From Methylobacterium sp. DB0501 (lineage in GTDB: Bacteria; Pseudomonadota; Alphaproteobacteria; Rhizobiales; Beijerinckiaceae), in the NCBI RefSeq assembly GCF_011043735.1, contig NZ_JAAKGV010000017.1:124001-188000 (forward strand): a stretch of DNA of 64,000 bases, in the 5' to 3' direction. Below, in pieces: positions 55,872 to 63,909 of this stretch; position 1 is the stretch's first letter; each line of letters opens with the position of its first letter. The notes under the pieces are model-generated. The model ran no database searches. It saw only the letters and a program-made list of their open reading frames with translations, and had not been told where the DNA came from. The position numbers were made by a program, and so were the translations under genes.

Positions 55872-56681
55872 TCACGGGCCGGGCGGCGCCATGCCCTTTT
55901 CGGAGAGGACCGGCGCGGCCCCGGGACCGGCGAGGTCCCGCAGGAGCGCCGACGCGGCCTCGGCCTCCGCCGCGCCCGCCGGGACGATCCCGGCATAAAT
56001 CGTCTCGTTCTGTAGCTCCGCCGGGATCGGGCCGACGAGGCGTGCCCCCTCGACGACCAGCAGCTCGCTCGTCTGCTGGAGGGCGAGATCCGCCTCGCCC
56101 GTGACGAGGCGCGACGCGGCCAGGCCGCCGCGCACCAGGACGAGCTTGGCCTTCATCCGATCGGCGATGCCGAGGCGCTCGAAGAGGCCCGCGAGGTAGA
56201 TCCCGCTCGATCCGCCGGATGCGGGATCGACCATCGCCACGCTTCGCGCCCGCAGCAGCGCCGCGCGGAAGCCGTCTACCGTGGCGATGTCGGGCACGGA
56301 CGCCCCGTCGCGGATGGCGACGCCGATCCCGACCTTGGCGAGCGGCACCGGAGGCGCCCCGGAGAGGCGGCCGTCGCGGATCAGCGCGTCGAGGCCGCCC
56401 GGGGTGAGCACCACGAGGTCGGCCCGCGTCCCGTCGCGGATCGCCTGCGCTACGGCGCCTGCCGTCTCGTTGCGGATGGCGACGCGGTGGCCCGTGCGTC
56501 GCTCGAAAGCCGGCACCAGCGCCGCCGCCACGGGCTTGTAGGCACCGGTGGTCAGAAGCGTGACCTCGGCCGCCTGCGCCGGCGCGGTCAGGGCGAGCGC
56601 GAGGCAGGCGCCGAGGCCCGCGTGTTTCAGGGCCCGGGTCGAGGACTTGAGGGTCCGGGACGAGGTCTTGGCGCGGCGCAT
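55872..56681 (-). CDS. ModA-like periplasmic substrate-binding protein
   Basis: 269-residue extracellular solute-binding protein of the PBP type-II, ModA-like group. A long basic N-terminus precedes the signal core (about 20-38, GLGACLALALTAPAQAA). The mature part has AEVTLLTTGAYKPVAAALVPAFERRTGHRV, AVAQAIRDGTRADLVVLTPGGLDALIRDGRL, DPASGGSSGIYLAGLFERLGI and GEADLALQQTSELLVVEG. Molybdate-type residues are only partly present, and no ABC permease or ATPase adjoins, so the ligand is open. It follows hpnK by 69 bases on the same strand and may be read through from the hopanoid cluster. Confidence 0.82.
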   Translation of the reverse strand: MRRAKTSSRTLKSSTRALKHAGLGACLALALTAPAQAAEVTLLTTGAYKPVAAALVPAFERRTGHRVAIRNETAGAVAQAIRDGTRADLVVLTPGGLDALIRDGRLSGAPPVPLAKVGIGVAIRDGASVPDIATVDGFRAALLRARSVAMVDPASGGSSGIYLAGLFERLGIADRMKAKLVLVRGGLAASRLVTGEADLALQQTSELLVVEGARLVGPIPAELQNETIYAGIVPAGAAEAEAASALLRDLAGPGAAPVLSEKGMAPPGP

Positions 56682-56750
56682 GGGCGGAGGCTCCCGGAGA
56701 GCGGGCCGCGTGCCCGGCCCTGCCCCATCGGTACCCGAGCCGGTGGCGAC

Positions 56751-57611
56751 TCAGCGAGCGAAATCCGAGAATCCGCCGGTCGCCGCGCCCGATGCCGCCA
56801 GCGCCGCCCGGCTCCCGGGCGCCACGAGGGCGGCCAGCTCCGCCGCGTAGGCATAGCCCGGCGCCTCGCCCGGGAAGCCGCCCGCGGTGGCCGGGTGCAG
56901 GTAGAGCTCGGTCAGCCCGTCCGGCAGGTGACGCAGCAGGCCCTCGACCCGGGCCGGCGTCATCGCCCCCGACCAGGCGAGGCCGAGAACCCCGTCCGGG
57001 GTCAGGAGGCCGGCGCGCCGGGCCCGGGCGCGCAGCAGGGCCGCCCAGGGTGCGGTGTCGAGGGCAAGGCTGAGGCGTGCCCCGGGCTCGGCGCGGCGCA
57101 ACGCCTCGCGCGATTCCCGCGGCACCCGGATCGCCCGCATCCCGTAGTCGCGCCCGATGCGGAGAACCATCCCGGCGATGATCGGGTGGATGTGGAAGTG
57201 CTTGTGCGCGTTGACGTGGTCGAGGGGCAGCCCCGTCGCGCGAAACGCCTCGAACTGCGCCCGGATCTCGGCTGCCAGCTGGCGCCGCGCGCGGACGTTC
57301 AGCGCCAGGTCGAGCCCGAGCTTCGCCTGGTCGGCCCGCAAAAGCCCGGCGCCGTCGGTGAGGTCGGGCAGGTCGGCAGCCGGCAGGGTCGGCCAGGCCT
57401 CGACCATCACGAGGTGGAGGCCCACCCGCAGGGACGGCAGGGCGCGGGCGCGGGCCACCGCATCGGCGGCGCCGGGTGCCGAGACCATCAGGCTCGCCGC
57501 CGTCAGGATGCCCTCGCGGTGGGCCTGCTCCACCGCCGCGTTGACCTCGGTCGAGAGGCCGAAATCGTCCGAGGTGACGACGAGGCGCTTGGCGGTCTCA
57601 GATGTGCTCAT
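56751..57611 (-). CDS. hpnK: Hopanoid biosynthesis deacetylase HpnK (YdjC-like)
   Basis: 286-residue YdjC/ChbG-type deacetylase. The metal site comprises Asp15 and Asp16 in VVTSDDFGLS and the histidines of GLPLDHVNAHKHFHIHP; VGLHLVM supplies another. HpnK removes the N-acetyl group from the GlcNAc-bacteriohopanetetrol made by HpnI, leaving an amino sugar for the HpnJ step. Placement 90 bases after hpnJ supports the call. A perfect 32-base palindrome lies in that gap just before the start. ATG 57611. Confidence 0.93.
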   Translation of the reverse strand: MSTSETAKRLVVTSDDFGLSTEVNAAVEQAHREGILTAASLMVSAPGAADAVARARALPSLRVGLHLVMVEAWPTLPAADLPDLTDGAGLLRADQAKLGLDLALNVRARRQLAAEIRAQFEAFRATGLPLDHVNAHKHFHIHPIIAGMVLRIGRDYGMRAIRVPRESREALRRAEPGARLSLALDTAPWAALLRARARRAGLLTPDGVLGLAWSGAMTPARVEGLLRHLPDGLTELYLHPATAGGFPGEAPGYAYAAELAALVAPGSRAALAASGAATGGFSDFAR

Positions 57612-57632
57612 GCTCGGTCTCTTGACGCGAAA

Positions 57633-57664
57633 GAGCCTCCCCGTCCGGCCGGACGGGGAGGCTC
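57633..57664 (-). terminator. Perfect 32-base palindrome between hpnJ and hpnK
   Basis: Sixteen-base arms meet without spacer (57633-57648, 57649-57664). On the minus strand the stem is followed by TTTCGCG, so partial termination or mRNA processing within the operon is likely. It ends 22 bases before the hpnK ATG. Confidence 0.7.
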
Positions 57665-57700
57665 GCGCCCGCTCTCAAGCGGGGAACGGTTCTGCAGCGA

Positions 57701-59140
57701 TTACGCCGCCTTCTTGGCGACGCCCTGGCGCTCGCGCAGGAAGTGCCAGAACTCGACGCCCTCGCGCAGGCGCCGCTTCATCATGTCGGGCGAGCGCACC
57801 ATCTCGCTGACGATCGAGGCGATCTTCGGGGCGCGGAAGTAGAACTTCTTGTAGAACTCCTCCACCGAGTTGAAGATCTCGGTGTGGGACAGGTGCGGGT
57901 AGTGCAGCGGGGCGATCTGCACGCCGTTCTCGTCCACCAGCTCGGCGTTGTCCTTGTCGAGCCAACCGTTCTCGACCGCCTGCTTGTACAGGAAGGTGCC
58001 CGGATAGGGCGCGGCGAGCGAGACTTGGATGGTGTGCGGGTTGATCCGCTTGGCGAAGGCGATCGTCTCCTGGATCGTCTCCCTGGTCTCGCCCGGCAGA
58101 CCGAGGATGAAGGTGCCGTGGATGGCGATGCCGAGATCGTGGCAATCCTGCGTGAACTTCTCCGCGACCTCGACCCGCATGCCCTTCTTGATGTTGTGCA
58201 GGATCTGCTGGTTGCCCGACTCGTAGCCGACCAGCAGTAGGCGCAGGCCGTTCTCCTTCAGGACCTTCAGGGTCTCGCGCGGCACGTTGGCCTTGGCGTT
58301 GCACGACCAGGTCACGCCGAGCTTGCCCAGCTCGCGGGCGATTTCTTCCGCGCGGGGCAGGTTGTCGGTGAAGGTGTCGTCGTCGAAGAAGAATTCCTTG
58401 GTCTGCGGGAACTCCTTCAGGCAGTACTTGATCTCCTCGATCACGTGCGCGACCGAGCGGGTGCGGTAGGTATGGCCGCCGACCGTCTGCGGCCACAGGC
58501 AGAAGGTGCAGCGCGACTTGCAGCCCCGGCCCGAATAGAACGAGATGTAGGGGTGCTTGAGGTAGCCGATGAAGTACTTCTCCATCTCCAGGTCGCGCTT
58601 GTAGACCGAGGTCACGAACGGCAGCTGGTCCATGTCGGTCATGATCTCGCGGTCCGGGTTATGGACCACGACACCGTCGGCGTTGCGGTAGGAGAGACCC
58701 TTGATTTCCGCCATCGGCACGCCGTCGGCGACCTCCTTGACGGTGAAGTCGAACTCGTTGCGGGCGCAGAAATCGACCACCGGGGCCTGGGCCATCGAGC
58801 CGGCGGCGTCCACCGCGACCTTGGCGCCGATCAGGCCGGCGATCAGCTTCGGGTTGGCGGCCTTCAGCGCCTCGATGGTCTTCACGTCCGACTTGAACGA
58901 CGGCACCGAGGTGTGCAGCACCACGAGGTCGAAATCGTTGGCCTGGGCCACGATCTCCGGCAGCTTGATGTCGTGCGGCGGCGCATCGATCAGCTTGGAG
59001 TTCGGCACCAGGGCGGCCGGCTGGGCGAGCCAGGTCGGGTACCAGAACGACTTGATCTCGCGCTTGGCCTGGTAGCGCGAGCCGGCGCCGCCGTCGAAGC
59101 CGTCGAAGGTGGGGGCCTGGAGGAAGAGGGTCCGCATCAT
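57701..59140 (-). CDS. hpnJ: Radical SAM enzyme HpnJ (BHT cyclitol ether formation)
   Basis: 479-residue B12-binding-domain radical SAM protein. N-terminal LFLQAPTFDGFDGGAGSRYQAKREIKSFWYP and the Rossmann-like region DLVVLHTSVPSFKSDVKTIEAL precede the [4Fe-4S] motif GCKSRCTFC (Cys207, Cys211, Cys214). Then TKEFFFDDDTFTDN, LLLVGYESGNQQIL and TFILGLPGETRETIQ. HpnJ is known to contract the glucosamine ring of the deacetylated hopanoid to the aminocyclitol ether. The cobalamin-binding DxHxxG is not obvious. ATG 59140. Confidence 0.95.
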   Translation of the reverse strand: MMRTLFLQAPTFDGFDGGAGSRYQAKREIKSFWYPTWLAQPAALVPNSKLIDAPPHDIKLPEIVAQANDFDLVVLHTSVPSFKSDVKTIEALKAANPKLIAGLIGAKVAVDAAGSMAQAPVVDFCARNEFDFTVKEVADGVPMAEIKGLSYRNADGVVVHNPDREIMTDMDQLPFVTSVYKRDLEMEKYFIGYLKHPYISFYSGRGCKSRCTFCLWPQTVGGHTYRTRSVAHVIEEIKYCLKEFPQTKEFFFDDDTFTDNLPRAEEIARELGKLGVTWSCNAKANVPRETLKVLKENGLRLLLVGYESGNQQILHNIKKGMRVEVAEKFTQDCHDLGIAIHGTFILGLPGETRETIQETIAFAKRINPHTIQVSLAAPYPGTFLYKQAVENGWLDKDNAELVDENGVQIAPLHYPHLSHTEIFNSVEEFYKKFYFRAPKIASIVSEMVRSPDMMKRRLREGVEFWHFLRERQGVAKKAA

Positions 59141-59213
59141 CGGGAGGATCGTCTCTTGAGGAGAGGAGGCCGCGGACGCGGCCGGTGGGGCCGCTTGGCG
59201 GCCCGATGAGTTT

Positions 59214-60398
59214 TCAAGTCGAGGGAGCGCCGGACTCGCGGGCGAGGCCGGGTTCCGGGATCAGCGTGCCGTCCGCAACGACCCGATAATCATGACCTTT
59301 CCAAGTCACGGCGCCGGAGACGAAGCACCAGGCGAAGCCGGCGAAGGACAGGACGTCACGAATCGGCAACAGCCAGTACGGGTGCGGCTCGAGGCCGAAG
59401 GCCCGCTCGATCCGCGCGCACAGCACGATCCGGCAGGCGAGCGCGAGGGCCGCGGTGGCGAGCGTGTAAACCCCGGCATCCGGCAGCAACGCCGCGATCA
59501 GCGCCAGCGGCACCGCGTGGGTGACGAGCGTGCCGGCATAGCCGACCGGATCGAGGTTGCGGATGGTGCGGTTCCAGCGGGTCTCGTGCCGCCACAGGCC
59601 GGCGAGCGAGGTGTCGACGCAGGTGTGCCCGATGGTGAAGCTCGGGATCGCCACGAGGCCGCCCTGCGCCCGCAAAGCCGCCCCGAGGGCGTAATCGTCG
59701 GCGAGGTCGTTGCGGATCGCCTCGAAGCCGCCGATGCGCGCGAGCAGCTCGGTGCGGAACGCGATCGTCGAGCCGAAGCACGGATCGGCGAGGCCCAGGG
59801 ACGTGCCCATCAGCACGTTGGGCAGGAACTGCGTGTCGATGGCGAGCGCCGAGAGGTGGGCCCACACGCCGCGATTGGCCGGGACGCCATGGTAGAGGCA
59901 GGTGACGCCGGCGACGCCCGGCTGGGCCAGCTCGGCGACGAGGCGTTCCAGGTAGTCGGGCGCCACCACCATGTCGCTGTCGGCCAGCACCACGACCTCG
60001 TGGGCGATCAGGCCGCCCATGTTGATCAGGTTCGAGACCTTGCGGTTCGCGCCGTGCTGGCGGGCGTCGATCACGAGGTCGATGCGCAAGGACGGGTGCT
60101 CGGCCTGGAGCCGGTGCACCACGGCGATCGCCGGGTCGGCGGCGGTCTGGACGCCGAAGATCACCTGCACGGCGCCCGCATAGGCCTGGCTGCAGAAGGT
60201 GGTGAGGTTGGCGTGCAGGTTCGGCTCGTCGCCGCAGAGCGGCTTGAGCAGCGTCACCGACGGACGGACGGCATCGGGGGCGAGCCGCGGCACCGGGCGG
60301 CGGGCGAGACGCCCGGCGAGCCAGGCGGTCGTCAGGCCGTAGACGCATCCGGCGAGCGCCAGGACGAGCAGCAGGGCGGAGATCCAGGTCCATTCCAT
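59214..60398 (-). CDS. hpnI: Hopanoid glycosyltransferase HpnI
   Basis: 394-residue membrane GT2 glycosyltransferase that adds N-acetylglucosamine to bacteriohopanetetrol. N-terminal TM (about 5-28), LLKPLCGDEPNLHANLTTFCSQAY, FGVQTAADPA, LADSDMVVAPDYLERL with the DxD metal site, GSTIAFRTELLARIGGFEAIRNDLADDYALGAAL and three C-terminal helices, all in the HpnI pattern. First step of the hpnI-K-J branch. It starts at ATG 60398, 159 bases after hpnM, with inverted repeats in that gap. Confidence 0.94.
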   Translation of the reverse strand: MEWTWISALLLVLALAGCVYGLTTAWLAGRLARRPVPRLAPDAVRPSVTLLKPLCGDEPNLHANLTTFCSQAYAGAVQVIFGVQTAADPAIAVVHRLQAEHPSLRIDLVIDARQHGANRKVSNLINMGGLIAHEVVVLADSDMVVAPDYLERLVAELAQPGVAGVTCLYHGVPANRGVWAHLSALAIDTQFLPNVLMGTSLGLADPCFGSTIAFRTELLARIGGFEAIRNDLADDYALGAALRAQGGLVAIPSFTIGHTCVDTSLAGLWRHETRWNRTIRNLDPVGYAGTLVTHAVPLALIAALLPDAGVYTLATAALALACRIVLCARIERAFGLEPHPYWLLPIRDVLSFAGFAWCFVSGAVTWKGHDYRVVADGTLIPEPGLARESGAPST

Positions 60399-60469
60399 GG
60401 CGAGGGGCGATCCCTGGGAGGAGAGTTGGCGGCGCTATGCGCGGCGGGCTGTCTTGTGGTGGTGAGGCC

Positions 60470-60548
60470 GTCCGGCGGCCGGTCGGGGATCCGTCGGAGG
60501 ATCGGGCGGCCGCCGGCATCGGCCGACGGCCCCCGGGGGCCGCCGGAC
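60470..60548 (-). terminator. Inverted repeats between hpnM and hpnI
   Basis: Eleven-base arms at 60470-60480 and 60538-60548 enclose a further 14-base palindrome (60528-60541) just after the hpnM stop. The structures compete and may form an attenuator. There is no T run. Confidence 0.45.
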
Positions 60549-60556
60549 CGCGGATG

Positions 60557-61198
60557 TCAGGGTTTGGCCTTCGGGGCCGGGGCCGCGAGCATCGTCTCGG
60601 TCGATTTCTTCAGGTGGGCGAGCAGGGCGTCGGCCCCGCCCTCCTGCAGCGGCTCCGAGAAGCCGGTGCGCAGGGTGCCGGCCTCGCTGACCGTGCCCTG
60701 GAGGAAGACGTCGGTGATGCGGTTCTCGGCGTTCAGCACGTAGTCGACCGGGGAGGTGTCGCCGCTGCCGTCGGTCACCGTGACGTGCACGATGCGCCCC
60801 TGGCCGCGGGCCTCGCTCTTCGGGTCGATGGCGAAGGTGCTGCCGCTGGCGGCGCCGAGCCGGGTGGCGTAGGTCGCCGCCAGGTAGGGACCGAAGGCCG
60901 CGATCAGCTCCTGCTGCTTCTCGGCCGGGATGTCCTTCCAGCGGGTGCCGACGCCGAGGCGCAGCATCGCCGGCAGGTCGAAGGTCTGCTGCATCGGGCC
61001 GGACAGGATCTCGGCCCGCTCGCGCACGGTGCCGGCCTTCAGCGCCGCCTCGAGGGCGTCGGTCATGCGCCGCACGGTGGCGACCGCCGGGTCGCCCTCC
61101 CCGCCCGCCGGGGCGGGGGATTGAGCGAGCGCCGGCAGCGCGGCCGGCACGAGGCCGGCGATCGTCAGGCTGCGCAGGATGTCGCGTCGGGTCTGCAC
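60557..61198 (-). CDS. hpnM: Hopanoid-associated MlaC-like protein HpnM
   Basis: 213-residue periplasmic phospholipid-binding (MlaC/Ttg2D) family protein of the HpnM type. A twin-Arg export signal (TRRDILRSLTIAGLVPAALPALAQ) precedes the mature domain: VRRMTDALEAALKAGTVRERAEIL, FDLPAMLRLGVGTRWKDIPAEKQQELIAAFGPYLAATYATRL, then ISDVFLQGTVSEAGTLRTGF-like C-terminal strands. GTG start at 61198 with AAGGAG ten bases upstream, inside the end of hpnL. Probably carries hopanoids or lipids across the periplasm, which is inference. Confidence 0.9.
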   Translation of the reverse strand: MQTRRDILRSLTIAGLVPAALPALAQSPAPAGGEGDPAVATVRRMTDALEAALKAGTVRERAEILSGPMQQTFDLPAMLRLGVGTRWKDIPAEKQQELIAAFGPYLAATYATRLGAASGSTFAIDPKSEARGQGRIVHVTVTDGSGDTSPVDYVLNAENRITDVFLQGTVSEAGTLRTGFSEPLQEGGADALLAHLKKSTETMLAAPAPKAKP

Positions 61199-61202
61199 CA
61201 GG

Positions 61203-62294
61203 TCACTCTCCTTTGCCGTCAGCGGGCGCCGCGGCGTAGCCGAAGGCGGGCTCGTGAGCCGGGCGCAAGTGGGGACTGCGCGGGCGGATATACGCCCGCA
61301 GGGCCGCGCCGAGCCCGGCGACCGGACGACGGCTTTGTTCGGCGTTGCCGTCTTCCATCGCGTGCCAGAGCATCAGGCTCGGCAGGCCGACCGCGAGGTC
61401 GGCGAGCCGCTTGATCAGCGATAGGGCGAGCGCCGCCTCGGCCGGGATGCCGAACACCGCGCAGAGCGCGATCAGGCCGCCCTCCTGGGCGCCGAGCGCG
61501 CCCGGCACCGCGAAGGCGGCGCCGCGCACGGCCTGCGCCAGGCTCTCGATCACGATCGCCTCGAGGAAGCCGACCTCGTAGCCCATGAAGCGCAGCGCGA
61601 TCCAGACCTCGAAGGTGCCGATGACCCAGCCGAGCAGATGCGTGCCGATGGCGGTGAGAATGCGGCCGCGGGCGGCGTAGAGGCCGCGCAGGCGCTCGAA
61701 CAGCACGTCGACCGCGCCGAAGATCCGCCATTCGCGCCCGCCGGCGAAACGGTTGATCGCAGCCTGGAGCAGGCTCTGCCCGAAGCGGCGCTGCACCAGA
61801 TAGAAGGCCACGAGCGCCGGCGCCGCCACGACGAGGCCCAGGCCCACATAGTGGACGATCGGCCCGTCGCCGCCGAGGGCCACCAGGATGCCGAGGCCGG
61901 CCAGCGTGAACAGGAACTGGGTGAGCGCCTGCACCATCAGGTCGACGAGCGTGGAGGCGCCCGAGAGCGCGCCCGGGACCCGGTGCTGTGCGAGGAGGCG
62001 TGCGCCGATCAGGTCGCCGCCGACCTGCGCCACGGGGAGCAGCGTGTTGATGCCCTCGCGCACGAAGCGCACGCTGACGCAGGCGCGCAGCAGCGGCCTC
62101 TCGCCGCGGGGAAACACCACCCACCAGCCGAGGCCCGCCCAGGCCACGGCCACGAAGCGCGCGACGACGACCAGTACCGCGCCCCAGCCGGACGCCCACA
62201 GGGCCGCCGCGACTGCCTCCGGCCCCGAGGAGACGAACAGGCCGATCACGGTGCACAGGCCGGCGATCAGGCCCAGTGTCGTCAGTCGCTTCAT
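61203..62294 (-). CDS. hpnL: Hopanoid-associated membrane protein HpnL (UPF0104 family)
   Basis: 363-residue polytopic flippase-like protein of the LPG-synthase TM family, HpnL branch. It has about eight helices with ARFVAVAWAGLGWWVVFP, VREGINTLLPVAQVGGDLIGARLL, VDLMVQALTQFLFTLAGL and the signature VPGALGAQEGGLIALCAVFGIP. It may move hopanoids between leaflets. ATG 62294 follows AGAGGG; four bases separate its stop from the hpnM start. It diverges from the amidinotransferase gene across 297 bases. Confidence 0.92.
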   Translation of the reverse strand: MKRLTTLGLIAGLCTVIGLFVSSGPEAVAAALWASGWGAVLVVVARFVAVAWAGLGWWVVFPRGERPLLRACVSVRFVREGINTLLPVAQVGGDLIGARLLAQHRVPGALSGASTLVDLMVQALTQFLFTLAGLGILVALGGDGPIVHYVGLGLVVAAPALVAFYLVQRRFGQSLLQAAINRFAGGREWRIFGAVDVLFERLRGLYAARGRILTAIGTHLLGWVIGTFEVWIALRFMGYEVGFLEAIVIESLAQAVRGAAFAVPGALGAQEGGLIALCAVFGIPAEAALALSLIKRLADLAVGLPSLMLWHAMEDGNAEQSRRPVAGLGAALRAYIRPRSPHLRPAHEPAFGYAAAPADGKGE

Positions 62295-62386
62295 GACCCT
62301 CTTTCTGTCGCAGCGGCAGCGACCCCGGAGGCGCGCCATTCCGGCAACGGAGGTGAAACAAAGCACTGCCGTTGCATCCCGGCACG

Positions 62387-62415
62387 TTGCAGCTTTGGTG
62401 GGCGCTGTCTATCAC
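62387..62415 (+). promoter_or_regulatory. Candidate promoter of the amidinotransferase gene
   Basis: TTGCAG (62387-62392), 17-base spacer, TATCAC (62410-62415) on the plus strand in the hpnL-amidinotransferase gap, about 180 bases before the start codon. A small hairpin (TGCCGG-CGAAA-CCGGCA, 62429-62445) follows. Weak matches only. Confidence 0.3.
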
Positions 62416-62591
62416 CGCCCGGACACAGTGCCGGCGAAACCGGCATGTTCCACCGGCCCGGCGAGCCCACTCAAGCATCGCCGCAAGCTTATGTTATGGC
62501 GCAGCTTCCTTGCCCACCGGACCCGGTCGGCGAGGCTCGGATGCGCGCGAGAGAAGGCCGCTCGCGACGGCCGTCAGGGGATGGACGAGGC

Positions 62592-63788
62592 ATGGATCGG
62601 GAGACGACCTTCGAGGCCGAGCGCGGCGCGCTCGACACTGCCGCGCACAACTTGGCCGCACACGACTTGACCTCCTTCGGGGAAGGCGGCGCCGGCCGGG
62701 CGCCCGCGCCACAATCGCCGGTCATGGCCTGGAACGAGTGGGATCCCCTCGAGGAGGTGATCGTCGGCTCGCTCGACGGCGCCACGATCCCGACCCATCA
62801 CCTGACGGTGATCTTCAACCTGCCGCGGGCCGCCCAGCCGTTCTACCGGCTCGCCTCCGGCTGGAAGTACCCGAAGTTCATGAAGAAGCTGGCCCAGCAG
62901 GAGCTGGACGGCTTCATCAAGATCCTGGCCGGCGAGGGCGTGAAGATCCGCCGCCCGGATTCGGTCGACTTCTCGAAGAAGTTCAAGGCGCCGCGCTGGT
63001 CCTCGCGCGGCTTCTGCGTCGCCTGCCCGCGCGATCCGTACCTGGTGATCGGCGACGAGATCATCGAGAGCCCGATGTGCTGGCGCTCGCGCTACTTCGA
63101 GGGCGACGCCTACCGCTCGCTGTTCAAGGAATACTTCCGGGCCGGCGCGCGCTGGACCTCGGCGCCGCGGCCGCAGCTCACCGACGACCTCTACAACTAC
63201 GACTACCGGGTGCCGAACCTGAAGGCCGGCGAGCCGATGCAGTTCACGGTCAACGAGTTCGAGCCGGTCTTCGACGCGGCCGATTTCGTGCGCTGCGGCC
63301 GCGACCTGTTCGTGACCCGCTCCAACGTCACGAACCTGATGGGCATCGAGTGGCTGCGCCGCCACCTCGGACCGGGTTTCCGCATCCACGAGATCGAGAG
63401 CCGCTGCCCGCAGCCGATGCACATCGATTCGTCGTTCATGCCCCTCGCCCCCGGCAAGGTGCTGGTCAACCCCGACTACATCGACGTCGAGAAGCTGCCG
63501 GCGGTGCTCAAGAAGTGGGACGTGCTGATCGCGCCCCGCCCCGACCCCGTCGAGGGCTTCATGAGCAAGATCTCGATGTGCTCGCCCTGGACCTCGATCA
63601 ACGTGCTCGCCATCGACGAGAAGAAGATCGTGGTCGATGCGAGCCAGCCGACGCTGATCAAGGCGCTCAAGGACTGGGGCTTCGACCCGATCCCGACGCC
63701 GTTCCTGTCCTACGGTCCGTTCGGTGGCTCGTTCCACTGCGCCACGCTCGATGTGCGCCGGCGCGGCCCGCTGAAGTCGTACTTCTAG
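62592..63788 (+). CDS. Arginine-dependent amidinotransferase (AGAT/StrB1 family), candidate hopanoid guanidinylating enzyme
   Basis: 398-residue amidinotransferase similar throughout to L-arginine:glycine amidinotransferase. The domain begins at about residue 46 (AWNEWDPLEEVIVG). Catalytic residues align with human AGAT: Asp228 (EPVFDAADF), His277 (PMHID) and nucleophile Cys383 in GGSFHCATLDVRRRGPL; also RRPD, CPRDPYLVIGDEIIESP and RSNVTNLMGIEWLRRHL. The family moves the amidino group of arginine to glycine (AGAT) or to an aminocyclitol phosphate (StrB1). Divergent from hpnL-M-I-J-K, which make an aminocyclitol hopanoid, so an aminohopanoid acceptor is plausible. ATG 62592 is preferred; 62541 is an alternative. 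Confidence 0.92.
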   Translation: MDRETTFEAERGALDTAAHNLAAHDLTSFGEGGAGRAPAPQSPVMAWNEWDPLEEVIVGSLDGATIPTHHLTVIFNLPRAAQPFYRLASGWKYPKFMKKLAQQELDGFIKILAGEGVKIRRPDSVDFSKKFKAPRWSSRGFCVACPRDPYLVIGDEIIESPMCWRSRYFEGDAYRSLFKEYFRAGARWTSAPRPQLTDDLYNYDYRVPNLKAGEPMQFTVNEFEPVFDAADFVRCGRDLFVTRSNVTNLMGIEWLRRHLGPGFRIHEIESRCPQPMHIDSSFMPLAPGKVLVNPDYIDVEKLPAVLKKWDVLIAPRPDPVEGFMSKISMCSPWTSINVLAIDEKKIVVDASQPTLIKALKDWGFDPIPTPFLSYGPFGGSFHCATLDVRRRGPLKSYF

Positions 63789-63799
63789 GATCCGGGAGC

Positions 63800-63822
63800 C
63801 CGGCCCGCTTCTGGCGGGCCGG
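63800..63822 (+). terminator. Hairpin after the amidinotransferase gene
   Basis: Nine-base GC arms (63800-63808 with 63814-63822) around TTCTG, 12 bases after the stop. There is no T run. Confidence 0.6.
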
Positions 63823-63848
63823 ATGCCCCCGCGGATTGCCGAACGCGA

Positions 63849-63878
63849 AAGGCCCGCCACCTCTCCGTGGCGGGCCTT
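63849..63878. terminator. Bidirectional terminator hairpin
   Basis: Perfect 12-bp stem AAGGCCCGCCAC/GTGGCGGGCCTT with a 6-base loop, between the amidinotransferase and the convergent partial gene. AA on the left and TT on the right suit both strands. Confidence 0.75.
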
Positions 63879-63909
63879 GTCGTCGGCGCGGGCGAGCCGG
63901 TCGTCGTCG

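Noticed and set aside
61638-62591. Long upstream extension of the amidinotransferase frame
   Set aside because: It runs antisense to hpnL with shadow-like composition; similarity to AGAT begins only after 62592.
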